A stretch of 31,476 nt of DNA from a virus. Positions 16,302 through 24,301 of the stretch are shown here, one piece after another. The translations under genes were made by a program, and so were the position numbers. The notes under the pieces are model-generated. The model was not told the origin of the DNA. It saw nothing but the letters and a program-made list of their open reading frames with translations, and ran no database searches. The stretch is from positions 1 to 31,476 of IMG/VR virus record IMGVR_UViG_3300024262_000157; one strand, 5' to 3'. Position 1 is the first letter of the stretch; each line of letters opens with the position of its first letter.

Positions 16302-17006
16302 ATGAGCTTCAAGGATAAGCTACAGCAAAATCGTCTTGGCTGTTTTGATAAAGCACGGCCACTCGATATTACTGAGGGCCAATGGGAAGCTGCTAAACAA
16401 CACGCGCTAACTCACGGCAGTCGTCTATCGGCTGAAATAGAGCAGTCGGCCTATTACTTCTACTTCATCGGATATTCTTTCGATGACATTGCTGCTAAGC
16501 TGATGATTCCGGTAGAATCTCTAATCTACACCTGTCTATTCTATAACTGGCATGAAAGACGAGAAACCTCAGATAGCACCAGAGCCGGAGCCAAAGTAAC
16601 CAAGGCCGATGCTGCGGCTATTGACCTGATAACGGACAGCATCGTAGCTACTGCTGCTCTATATAAATCCAGATTACATGAAGCAATCAAAGATCCAACT
16701 AAAGCTAAGGATTGTCCATTTATTCCTAAGAATTTCAAGGAATTACAGACTTTGCTTACAATGCTACAGAGCCTACAAACAGAGAAACCAGGGGAATCCG
16801 GCAAGCAATCTATCAACGTAAATATTGCGAACCTAGCAGGGAATAACGCTCACCCAACCTCGTTACCTACCTCTCAACGTCCTGGTGTAATCGACGCAGA
16901 AACTGTGGATGTGCTGCCTGAGCATAAATCGGAAGACACACTGGGATTGGAAGCAGGGGAAAAACTGGACCTGCTGAAACTATTAGAAAAGGTGCGTAAA
17001 TCATGA
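16302..17006 (+). CDS. Probable terminase small subunit (HTH protein, 234 aa)
   Basis: The ATG at 16302 follows GGAGG, which decides against an in-frame start at 16275. The N-terminal third contains a helix-turn-helix-like segment, GYSFDDIAAKLMIPVESLIY (about 51-70), followed by W/H/R-rich residues. The middle is helical with possible oligomerisation segments (FKELQTLLTMLQSLQ). A Pro/Ser/Thr linker and an acidic C-terminal helix follow. An HTH domain, helical core and acidic tail of this size fit phage small terminases, which recognise the packaging site. It lies upstream of the large terminase in the same strand unit, with the modification enzyme and RNA ligase between them. Identification rests on this architecture and context. 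Confidence 0.55.
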   Translation: MSFKDKLQQNRLGCFDKARPLDITEGQWEAAKQHALTHGSRLSAEIEQSAYYFYFIGYSFDDIAAKLMIPVESLIYTCLFYNWHERRETSDSTRAGAKVTKADAAAIDLITDSIVATAALYKSRLHEAIKDPTKAKDCPFIPKNFKELQTLLTMLQSLQTEKPGESGKQSINVNIANLAGNNAHPTSLPTSQRPGVIDAETVDVLPEHKSEDTLGLEAGEKLDLLKLLEKVRKS

Positions 17007-17941
17007 GCATACCAACTGCTATCCCTAGTTTAGAGGTTCTGTATCACCACTGGCCTAAGTATCAAGAATTTCCAGAATGTAAGGGCAAAGACTTTGAGGT
17101 TGCCCTAGACACTTCTACAGAAGAAGGCTTCTGGGATTTCATGAAAGAGCGAATGAATATTTGGCATAGGCGCAACTCCGGGCTTCCTGCGCCTTGGACT
17201 GAAGACGAAGTAATTCAGAAGTACCGTTTCACTAATATTTACAGAGAATTAGATTGGCAGACGCAGGTGTGGCATACCTGGTTAAAGCAGTTTGAATACA
17301 ACTTCGATCTGTGGTTCATGAACATGCTTCATTGCCGTCTAGTATGTAAACCCGACACCATAGACAAAGTCGGATTCTTGGCTTTTAGTGACCAGCTTAA
17401 TGAGACGAGACATCAGGCTTTCCTGGATCTTCCTTCTCCCCGGTCTGGTTCTAGCTACAATTTTGCTCAGTATGAGTCGATGTTAATGGGCTACGAAGGA
17501 AGGCATGACGTGTACTATGTGCATGTCCCTAAAGTAGCAAAAGCCTGTGCTCGCGTTTTCAAATCTGGAGCAGATTCAAGTATTCACGACATGACCGAAG
17601 ACATGGTGATTGCCTTTGAAGGAAGAATGAGATTCATTCTTGCTGAAGTCATTATGGATTCTGGTTATCAAAAGCCACAACATGTCAATGAATTCAAGAT
17701 GTTCCCGATTGGCCCTGGTGCATCTCCAATGTGCAAGGAACTGAACAAGAAAGCCAAAGTAAGGCAAGTAGCTCTTACGCTTATGTCTAAGCAGCCTTCA
17801 GACTTTCCCTATCTAATAATCAATGGCAGGCCGGTATTCCTTACCACCGCCGCGATTGAACAAGGTCTGTGCGAATATCGTAAGTACAAGAACATAAAGT
17901 TCGACAATGGACGCTCTCGTCCCTTCACGCCGAGAAAATAA
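17003..17941 (+). CDS. Thymine-hypermodification enzyme (aGPT-pyrophosphorylase / 5-hmdU kinase helical-domain family)
   Basis: The start overlaps the previous stop in an ATGA junction, implying translational coupling. The 312-residue protein carries the family's hallmark N-terminal block: FWDFMKERMNIWHRRNSGLP, then PWTEDEVIQKYRFTNIYREL followed by D-W-Q-T. This corresponds to the alpha-glutamyl/putrescinyl thymine pyrophosphorylase family, related to the helical domain of 5-hydroxymethyl-dU DNA kinases. Family members act in phage pathways that replace or decorate thymine in DNA after replication. There is no P-loop kinase domain, so this is the helical (DNA glycosylase-like) module alone. 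It ends with a basic tail (SRPFTPRK). The hydroxymethylase and other enzymes of such a pathway are not in this window. Family membership is fairly secure; the exact base made is unknown. Confidence 0.8.
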   Translation: MSIPTAIPSLEVLYHHWPKYQEFPECKGKDFEVALDTSTEEGFWDFMKERMNIWHRRNSGLPAPWTEDEVIQKYRFTNIYRELDWQTQVWHTWLKQFEYNFDLWFMNMLHCRLVCKPDTIDKVGFLAFSDQLNETRHQAFLDLPSPRSGSSYNFAQYESMLMGYEGRHDVYYVHVPKVAKACARVFKSGADSSIHDMTEDMVIAFEGRMRFILAEVIMDSGYQKPQHVNEFKMFPIGPGASPMCKELNKKAKVRQVALTLMSKQPSDFPYLIINGRPVFLTTAAIEQGLCEYRKYKNIKFDNGRSRPFTPRK

Positions 17942-17970
17942 TCACTGCGCCCTTGCACTCAATACAATTT

Positions 17971-17987
17971 CTTGTTAACCTAACAAG
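17971..17987 (+). terminator. Hairpin between modification enzyme and RNA ligase genes
   Basis: CTTGTTA (17971-17977) and TAACAAG (17981-17987) form a perfect 7-bp stem with a three-base loop, followed by GTCTTTT. The stem is AT-rich, so a terminator would be weak. It may instead shape the leader of the RNA ligase mRNA: AACCT in its centre is complementary to part of the ligase ribosome site AGGAGGTT. Confidence 0.4.
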
Positions 17988-18009
17988 GTCTTTTAACACA
18001 GGAGGTTGT

Positions 18010-19107
18010 ATGTCTTCTTTGATTGTCAAGGTAGTTAAGATAACAGAAATCGTACCGCACTCCAATGCAGATAGGCTTGAAGTCGCTCTGATTGGAGGAT
18101 GGAGATGTATTGTTGCAAAAGAACGGTTTAAAGTCGGTGATCTGGCGATCTATATCCCGATTGACTCAGTTCTATCGGAAGCAGTTGAAGGTAAACTGTT
18201 TACTGATAGCAAAGTGAAACCAAGCAAGGGACGAATCAAATCTGTCAAGATTAGAGGAGAAATCAGTCAAGGTCTTCTCGCTCCTTTGGATATCCTGGAT
18301 AACCCCGAATCTAAAAAAGAAGGCGATGACGTAGCCGCTGAACTTGGTATCACGAAGTATGAACCGCCTGATCCTTCTATGGCAGGATACAAGCAGTTCC
18401 GTTCTAAGGCTCCACGTAAGAGGAACCATAACTTCAAGAAATACACTGACATAGAGAACCTCCGATATTACGGTGAAGTCTTTACAGAAGGGGAATTCGT
18501 CCAGATTACTGAGAAACTCCACGGAACGTCGGCAAGGTTTAGCTGGGCCTTGAAGGACAAGTCTTTACTGAACTGGTGGCAGAGATTCCTGTTCTGGCTA
18601 GGAACAGTCTTCAACAAGAAATCGTGGCAGTATACTTGGGTGGTTGGTTCACGGAACATGGATCTTAACCCTGAACTATTTGATAACATCTACACACGAG
18701 TAGCTGACTTCTATTCGTTGAAACGAATTCTGAATTACGGGGAAGCTGTTTATGGCGAAATTGTTGGTGAAGGAATCCAGAAAGGCTTCGACTACGGTTT
18801 GAAGGGAGATGATAAGCGTCTGTACCTGTACGATGTTATGGTTGACGGGAAGTACCTTAACCACGAAGCATTCTTGCAGTTCTGTAGTCAACGGTATCTA
18901 CCGGTAGTACCGCAGTTGTATCGAGGAGTTTACAAACCAGAGCTAATAAAGCTATTGGCTTCTGGCCCATCCAAGCTTACTAAGAACCATATCAGAGAAG
19001 GCATTGTGGTTAAGCCTGTCTCTGAAGAGAACTGCAAGATTGGTCGAAAAGTCCTCAAATATGTGAGTGATGAGTACCTGTTGAAGGATACCACCGATTT
19101 CCACTAA
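18010..19107 (+). CDS. RNA ligase, DRB0094 family (365 aa)
   Basis: This is an ATP-dependent RNA ligase that seals RNA breaks through a lysyl-AMP intermediate. The ATG at 18010 follows GGAGG, and the open frame further upstream (from 17953) lacks a ribosome site. The N-terminal ~110 residues form the OB-like domain typical of this family (VVKITEIVPHSNADRLEVAL, then GDLAIYIPIDSVL, KIRGEISQGLLAPLDIL). The nucleotidyltransferase motifs follow: motif I EKLHGTSARF with lysine K169, motif III region VYGEIVGEGIQKG, LYLYDVMVDGKYL, motif IV REGIVVKP and motif V LKYVSDEYLLK. All expected catalytic residues appear present. Phage RNA ligases commonly counter tRNA-cleaving host defences. Here no tRNA or polynucleotide kinase gene is adjacent, so its target is unknown. 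Confidence 0.88.
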   Translation: MSSLIVKVVKITEIVPHSNADRLEVALIGGWRCIVAKERFKVGDLAIYIPIDSVLSEAVEGKLFTDSKVKPSKGRIKSVKIRGEISQGLLAPLDILDNPESKKEGDDVAAELGITKYEPPDPSMAGYKQFRSKAPRKRNHNFKKYTDIENLRYYGEVFTEGEFVQITEKLHGTSARFSWALKDKSLLNWWQRFLFWLGTVFNKKSWQYTWVVGSRNMDLNPELFDNIYTRVADFYSLKRILNYGEAVYGEIVGEGIQKGFDYGLKGDDKRLYLYDVMVDGKYLNHEAFLQFCSQRYLPVVPQLYRGVYKPELIKLLASGPSKLTKNHIREGIVVKPVSEENCKIGRKVLKYVSDEYLLKDTTDFH

Positions 19108-19122
19108 GACTTGCCCAAATCA

Positions 19123-19164
19123 ACTCCTGGGTTGACTATAACTATATTTAGTCAATCTAGGAGT
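19123..19164 (+). promoter_or_regulatory. Long hairpin sequestering the terminase ribosome-binding site
   Basis: ACTCCTGGGTTGACTA (19123-19138) is complementary to TAGTCAATCTAGGAGT (19149-19164) over all 16 positions, with two of the pairs being G-U in RNA. The loop is 10 bases. The 3' arm contains AGGAG (19159-19163), the Shine-Dalgarno for the ATG at 19170. As RNA this stem would fully hide the ribosome site. As DNA, the inner TTGACTA/TAGTCAA dyad could also be an operator. No T-run follows, so it is not a standard terminator. Confidence 0.75.
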
Positions 19165-19169
19165 CTCCA

Positions 19170-22100
19170 ATGTTTAAAACAGAGCTAGAGCGCAAGAAAC
19201 TTGAAGCTAAGTTAGACGATCTTTATGAGAATCTGCTTTTCACTCCTTGCCAGACAAGAGATGAACTAAAGCAGTGGATCATCACCTTCCTTGGCATCGA
19301 TCTTCCAGACCAGACTCTTTCCGAAGACAGCAACAGTAACCCAATTGATTTTATCTGGGCTGTCTACCAGTGCGCCCTTACAGGTAAGGGCAACAACTCC
19401 TTCGTGGTTGCGGCTAGCCGAAATAGCTGTAAATGTCTCGCAGAAGGAACGGTGGTGGCTACGCCTTCTGGTCCAAGATGCATAGAAGACATCGAGGTTG
19501 GCGATACCGTTTACGACGAAAACTCCAACCCAATAACTGTGACCCACGTACACGATCAAGGTATCCAGAACTGTGTTGAACTTGTGTGCAATAAGACTGG
19601 GCAGACCTTAGCTGTCTGTACAGTAGAACACAAATGGATGTTAAAAGACCAAACCGTGCGGAAAGTCAAGGATTTTCCTCAGAACACCGAACTGCTTATC
19701 AGGCATCCCCACCAGACGTTCGGCCCAATAAACGATTCAGATGGATATATCTGGGGCTGTTTGTGCGAATCTCATTCAAGAATGACTCTTGATGATTTGA
19801 TTAATTACGACAGAGAGTATCTATGTGACTTCCTGGCTGGATTATTCGATACATACGGAATAGATGATCGGGGAATCTTCAAGTTTTCTAGCTATTCATT
19901 AAGAATAACGTCTATAGCGAGAAACTTACTCCTGTATCTTTATCAGGTTCAGATCCCTGTTTTATCTAACTACACCCTAAATCGCTCTGTTCACGATTTG
20001 GAATTGAATCTAAAAGTCGAGTCACATGAAAGAGCTTATAAGGACATATATCGTAGACGATGTAATCCAAAATTCACAAATACGACACCCAGTGAAGAGA
20101 GCGCAGTAAAAGTTAGTCTGCGAATAGTGGGAGAAAAACATTGCTACGATCTCACCGTTGATTCCCCTAACTCTCTGTATTGCTTACAGAATGGCCTAGT
20201 TACTCATAATACCTTGGCCGCTGCTATCATCGAATTCATGCTGATGCTCCACTTCGGTAGAGACATTATTCATCTAGCCGCTATTCTTGACCAGTCTGAA
20301 GCCGCTATTAAATATCTGAATAGATTCCTACGAATACCAGCAGTCAAGAAATATTCAAAGACAGACAACAAACGCTTAAAGGCGATTGCAAATCTACCAC
20401 TAAGCGAATATCGACCAACTAATGGCTCAGAGCTTCGTGTTCTTGTTGCAAGCAAGGAATCCTCTAATGCTCAGCGAGCCTCCTGTCTGCCAGGAAATGC
20501 TGAGATTCTAATAAAGAACGGTGAAAGCATTAGCTGGTGTACCGCAGAAGAGGTTTTCTCACTAATCCAAAAAGATACAGAAATCTCCTGTTTAAGCGTA
20601 AATCCAGAGTCAAGACTAACGGAATGGGCCAACATCGTAGCTGCAATGAAGCAAGAAAAAGAGGAGCGAGTAACCGTCGATGGTCAAGGATTCAGTTTTA
20701 CCGTAACCCCCGATCATCTGGTCGCAACTCCTTCGAAATCCGGAATAATATACAAAAAAGCAGCCGACCTTAACGTAGGCGAATTCATACTCACAACTCC
20801 AGAGCGACCCATATTGCATCAGAAACAGCGTTACCCTGATTTTGAAGAAGACGGGTTTTCTTTTCAAGATCTCATGGACGGTCACATGCTGGGGGACGGC
20901 GGAGTCTACCGAAGACCTAAGAACAACGCCAGATTTCAGATGTCCAAAACTACCGCAGCTGAAAGCTACTTGACCTGGCTATCCGACAGAATGAAAGATG
21001 TTTTACCCATAAAGATGTTCGACTCAAAGAGCGGCTATACCGGACAGCGACTGCTCCGAGTGGCTTCTGGCTGTTCCGCTTCATTAAACGCAACAAGAGG
21101 GCGATGGTATCCCGGCCAATCACGCTTCAAGCGTTTACCTGACGATCTTGAATTGACTTTTCAGAAACTTGCTATCTGGATTTGCGACGATGGAATATCA
21201 GGATTAAGGCGAATCTGTTGTGCAAGCTACAGCCAAGAAGAAACTGAGATACTGTGTAAAAAAATAAACAATCTTGTAGGATTTGATTGTGCATCTCTAT
21301 CTTTTACGAAAAAGGGAAAAACACGGTACCCGGATATAGCTCTGTCTTGGCCCCAAGATAAGCGAGAGGTGTTCTATCATCTTATTTCATACATTCATCC
21401 GTATTATCGCTATAAGCTGAGGAATACGACTACGACATGCATTGGCTGCGGAACAGACTTCCACAGGCACAGTGCTGAAGCTAAATGCAATTCTTGCCGT
21501 TTTTCAGACAGAAAAACTCAACAAAGAAAAGTGACTAGAAAGAGCTTTCTTATCGAGAAAGCCTCGCCCTTTGTTTATGATTTCGAAGTCGCGGACAACC
21601 ACAATTTCGTGGCTTATCGCTGTAACTCAGTGTTATTACACAACTGTCTTATATACGATGAAGTCGATCTCTTGGACAAGAGCATTCTTTCAGAATCTGC
21701 CATGATTGGTGACCCTGACAGAAATGGAAAACCACCAATCTTCGTGTATTTATCCTCTAGAAAGTCAGCTTCTGGCCCTATTCAGGAGAAGATTGACCAA
21801 AGTGCGGATGAAAAGAACGGAATCGAACTTCATAAGTGGTCCGGCATTGACCTAATGAAGAAGTGCGAGACATCTGTTCACAAGCCGCTACTCCCTAAGG
21901 TGGCTATTTACATCAATAAGGAAACACTGGAACAGCGAACCGAGGATGAATACAACGCGGTACTGGAAGAATTCAAGCCACAGTACGAACGGATTGAAGC
22001 GTTTGCTGGTTGTGTTGAATGTCCAGCGTTCCTAGTGTGTAGAGCTAAAGCTCCAAACCAGGAAAGTGAATCGTCTATTCTCCGAGACATTCCCTTCATC

Positions 22101-24287
22101 CGAACGATTGTTCGAGAAACTGGTGATATCGAGCAAATTAAAGCTCAGATTCTCAACCAGAAACCAGAAAGTACAGGTACAGTCTTCAACAAGTTCTCAA
22201 GAAGCCTACATGTGAGATCTCTGGAAGACTGCTACTATTTCGCGTATGGCGTTAAGCCTGTGAAACCCTTGGAGAAAACAGCATTTATCCATGAGCTTAG
22301 ACTGAATGGCTGGAAACTGATATGCGGGGTGGATTTCGGGTATATCGACCCGGCTGCGGCTGTCTTGATTGCGTATCATTCAAAATTTGATAAACTAATC
22401 GTACTGCATACGGAAATGTGTCCAGGGTATTCTAATCAGGATTGGCTGGTTTACGTAAAAGACACTATCTTCGATGTTTATGGCTTTGATCTCCTATGTC
22501 CTGATACTGCGGATAAGTCAAGCCCAGCTGTGGCTGGAAGACTTGGAATGCCAGCCAGAAATAAGAAGCCGTTTAAGATAGATAGCGGAGTCAGTTGGCT
22601 TCGCGCAAGGCTGTGGTCTGTTGATAGAAGACTGGCCTCTTTGGTGGTGCTGAACGATCCTCGTAACGAACCTCTGATGAAGAGTTTCGAACAATGGCAA
22701 TACAAGAAAGGTCCGATGGGCTTCATGTACGGAGTGTTTGAAGAAGATACCTTCGCGACCCATTGTTTTTCTCCCGACACCCTGGTCGAGACTGCATCTG
22801 GATTCAAGCGAATAGATGAAATCTCTGTAGGCGAACTCGTTTTAACTAAGGAAAAAGTCTATCGCCCTGTGACCAAAGTTTTTAAGAGAAAATACGAAGG
22901 CGAAATGGTGAAGATCTCTGCTTACGGTAAGGAGCCTCTACTGTGTACCCCGAACCATAACATCTGGACAGGCCGGTGGGAGCGTTCAAATGAGGGTCAG
23001 AAAACGGGCCAGCTAGCGCATAAGGGGAATCAGTACACTGAAGCAGGCGATCTATCTCCCACAATTAAGAACGCCAAAGCAAGAGCTACCGTAATTTACA
23101 GAGTACCGGAATTTGATGACACCAAAATCACGTTAAACCTACAAGAATTCGCACTTCCCGGTAGATACATGATCGAAAAAGACCGGTTTACAACAAACAC
23201 GGGATACCAGGGAAAGAAAACTAGTTATCCGAATACTATTGAAGTTGACTATAGACTGTGTTTTATCTTCGGTTACTTTGCCGCTGAAGGCTCTTGTTCC
23301 AAGAAAGCTGGTATAGTAGACTTCGCCTCACACAAAAGAGAGAGCAAGTTCAGGCAGTTCTGTAGCTCCTATTTTAATACGTTGGATCTCCGCTCTGTAG
23401 AGAGGAAGACTAGCGACAAAGGGGTCCGTCTCTGTTTATATTCTTCTATTTTTACGAGAGTTTTCGACAGTCTTTGCTATAACACAGAAAGAGACAAGGT
23501 TCTCCCTCACTTTTTTAGAGGACTCGGCAGGAAAGAGGCTGTTTATCTTCTTGCCGGACTTTTCTTCGGTGATGGATGTTTTTCTGATAACATTAGGATA
23601 AACCTGACCTCTAAACAATTAATCCTTGAGGCTTTGCATCTTTTAACGAAACTGGGAATTTCCGCACTTTTTAGGAAAATCCACAAAGCTGGCAGATTCC
23701 CGTGCGATCAGGGTAGCCAGGTGAAGGACCAGTATGGAATCAGTCTTAATAGAACAGAATCTCAGAAGTTTTTGCAAATTATTGGCGAATACGAAGACTT
23801 GTCTCTTATGTTGAAGGGCAAAACGGTAAGAATAGACACTCCTAAAACGAATTCATGCAAAAGCCGTCATGTTGATGGAGAAACTCATTACCAATTGAGA
23901 TCTATCGACAAAGTATCTGGCTGGAGTGGCTATGTATACAATCTCGAAGTAGATGAGCATCACTCATACATTGCAAATGGGATTTGTGTAAAAAACTGTC
24001 TTGATTCTCTCAGATATTCGATTGATCCTTTTGTTGTTAGCTCTACAACTAAGTATTCTATGGATACGACAGGAGTAACGAGACGTCTACCAACAGAACT
24101 AGAAGCCAAGATTGTTGTTACTTCAGCCGAAATATCTCTAAGCAGTCCAGAGAGTATGATGAGTACGATACGAGAACAATATAAGGATTTGTATCACATA
24201 GACCTTGAATCTCGTAACGCACAAGAGGATAATAAACAAAGTGATACCGAAGTAAAAAACCGAGGTAGCTTCCTTTTTAGCTTCTGA
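19170..24287 (+). CDS. terL: Terminase large subunit with three inteins
   Basis: This is the DNA-packaging motor (ATPase plus headful nuclease). The precursor has 1705 residues. Removing inteins at 89-347, 439-825 and 1199-1609 leaves 648, a normal TerL size. In the spliced protein, the Walker A is ASRNSCK/TLAAA (split by intein 1). The Walker B is LIYDEVD (D830, E831), directly after intein 2, followed by a likely coupling segment FVYLSSRKSASG. The RNase H-like nuclease has GVDFGY (D1055), CPDTADK (D1112) and, right after intein 3, CLDSLRY (D1612). A Cys cluster CVECPAFLVC (before intein 3) may bind a metal or support folding, as in some large-phage terminases. The ATG at 19170 follows AGGAG that lies in a long hairpin. 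The next gene starts 14 bases after the stop, leading to the portal. Confidence 0.93.
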   Translation: MFKTELERKKLEAKLDDLYENLLFTPCQTRDELKQWIITFLGIDLPDQTLSEDSNSNPIDFIWAVYQCALTGKGNNSFVVAASRNSCKCLAEGTVVATPSGPRCIEDIEVGDTVYDENSNPITVTHVHDQGIQNCVELVCNKTGQTLAVCTVEHKWMLKDQTVRKVKDFPQNTELLIRHPHQTFGPINDSDGYIWGCLCESHSRMTLDDLINYDREYLCDFLAGLFDTYGIDDRGIFKFSSYSLRITSIARNLLLYLYQVQIPVLSNYTLNRSVHDLELNLKVESHERAYKDIYRRRCNPKFTNTTPSEESAVKVSLRIVGEKHCYDLTVDSPNSLYCLQNGLVTHNTLAAAIIEFMLMLHFGRDIIHLAAILDQSEAAIKYLNRFLRIPAVKKYSKTDNKRLKAIANLPLSEYRPTNGSELRVLVASKESSNAQRASCLPGNAEILIKNGESISWCTAEEVFSLIQKDTEISCLSVNPESRLTEWANIVAAMKQEKEERVTVDGQGFSFTVTPDHLVATPSKSGIIYKKAADLNVGEFILTTPERPILHQKQRYPDFEEDGFSFQDLMDGHMLGDGGVYRRPKNNARFQMSKTTAAESYLTWLSDRMKDVLPIKMFDSKSGYTGQRLLRVASGCSASLNATRGRWYPGQSRFKRLPDDLELTFQKLAIWICDDGISGLRRICCASYSQEETEILCKKINNLVGFDCASLSFTKKGKTRYPDIALSWPQDKREVFYHLISYIHPYYRYKLRNTTTTCIGCGTDFHRHSAEAKCNSCRFSDRKTQQRKVTRKSFLIEKASPFVYDFEVADNHNFVAYRCNSVLLHNCLIYDEVDLLDKSILSESAMIGDPDRNGKPPIFVYLSSRKSASGPIQEKIDQSADEKNGIELHKWSGIDLMKKCETSVHKPLLPKVAIYINKETLEQRTEDEYNAVLEEFKPQYERIEAFAGCVECPAFLVCRAKAPNQESESSILRDIPFIRTIVRETGDIEQIKAQILNQKPESTGTVFNKFSRSLHVRSLEDCYYFAYGVKPVKPLEKTAFIHELRLNGWKLICGVDFGYIDPAAAVLIAYHSKFDKLIVLHTEMCPGYSNQDWLVYVKDTIFDVYGFDLLCPDTADKSSPAVAGRLGMPARNKKPFKIDSGVSWLRARLWSVDRRLASLVVLNDPRNEPLMKSFEQWQYKKGPMGFMYGVFEEDTFATHCFSPDTLVETASGFKRIDEISVGELVLTKEKVYRPVTKVFKRKYEGEMVKISAYGKEPLLCTPNHNIWTGRWERSNEGQKTGQLAHKGNQYTEAGDLSPTIKNAKARATVIYRVPEFDDTKITLNLQEFALPGRYMIEKDRFTTNTGYQGKKTSYPNTIEVDYRLCFIFGYFAAEGSCSKKAGIVDFASHKRESKFRQFCSSYFNTLDLRSVERKTSDKGVRLCLYSSIFTRVFDSLCYNTERDKVLPHFFRGLGRKEAVYLLAGLFFGDGCFSDNIRINLTSKQLILEALHLLTKLGISALFRKIHKAGRFPCDQGSQVKDQYGISLNRTESQKFLQIIGEYEDLSLMLKGKTVRIDTPKTNSCKSRHVDGETHYQLRSIDKVSGWSGYVYNLEVDEHHSYIANGICVKNCLDSLRYSIDPFVVSSTTKYSMDTTGVTRRLPTELEAKIVVTSAEISLSSPESMMSTIREQYKDLYHIDLESRNAQEDNKQSDTEVKNRGSFLFSF
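19434..20210 (+). other. TerL intein 1, in the Walker A motif (259 aa)
   Basis: It begins at Cys in CLAEGTVVATPSG, has TVEH as block B, CYDLTVDS as block F and ends GLVTHN. The following extein residue is Thr. Excision restores NSCKTLAAA, the P-loop Lys-Thr, which fixes the ends. It is the smallest of the five. A single recognisable LAGLIDADG-like motif, FLAGLFDTYG, remains, and the first motif region (YIWGCLCESHS) is degenerate. The endonuclease is likely decayed or reduced, while the splicing residues look intact. Confidence 0.92.
20484..21644 (+). other. TerL intein 2, before Walker B, with LAGLIDADG endonuclease and zinc ribbon (387 aa)
   Basis: It begins at Cys in CLPGNAEIL, has TPDH as block B, FVYDFEVAD as block F and ends VLLHN before extein Cys. 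Excision joins NAQRAS to CLIYDEVD. The endonuclease has both acidic motifs, MDGHMLGDGG and LAIWICDDG, and looks active. Near its C-terminal side is a zinc-ribbon-like CIGCGTDFHRHSAEAKCNSC (nt about 21437-21500), unusual within an intein and probably involved in DNA recognition. Confidence 0.93.
22764..23996 (+). other. TerL intein 3, at the last nuclease motif, with LAGLIDADG endonuclease (411 aa)
   Basis: It begins at Cys in CFSPDTLVETASGFKRI, has TPNH as block B, YVYNLEVDEHHSYIANG as block F, and ends ICVKN before extein Cys. The penultimate residue is Lys rather than the usual His, so Asn cyclisation may need other residues. The endonuclease motifs CFIFGYFAAEGS and LAGLFFGDGCF keep Glu and Asp, so it is probably active. 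Excision restores FATHCLDSLRYSID, the region of the third nuclease acid. Confidence 0.92.
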
Positions 24288-24301
24288 CAAGGAGTCTCAG
24301 A

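Noticed and set aside
19129-19147. TTGACT read as a -35 with TATATT as -10 before terminase
   Set aside because: The spacing is only about five bases, far too short for a sigma-70 promoter; the hairpin explains the symmetry better.
19434-23996. Possibility that the terminase interruptions are self-splicing introns or insertion elements rather than inteins
   Set aside because: The reading frame is continuous through all three, and each has Cys start, block B His and terminal Asn with clean extein joins.
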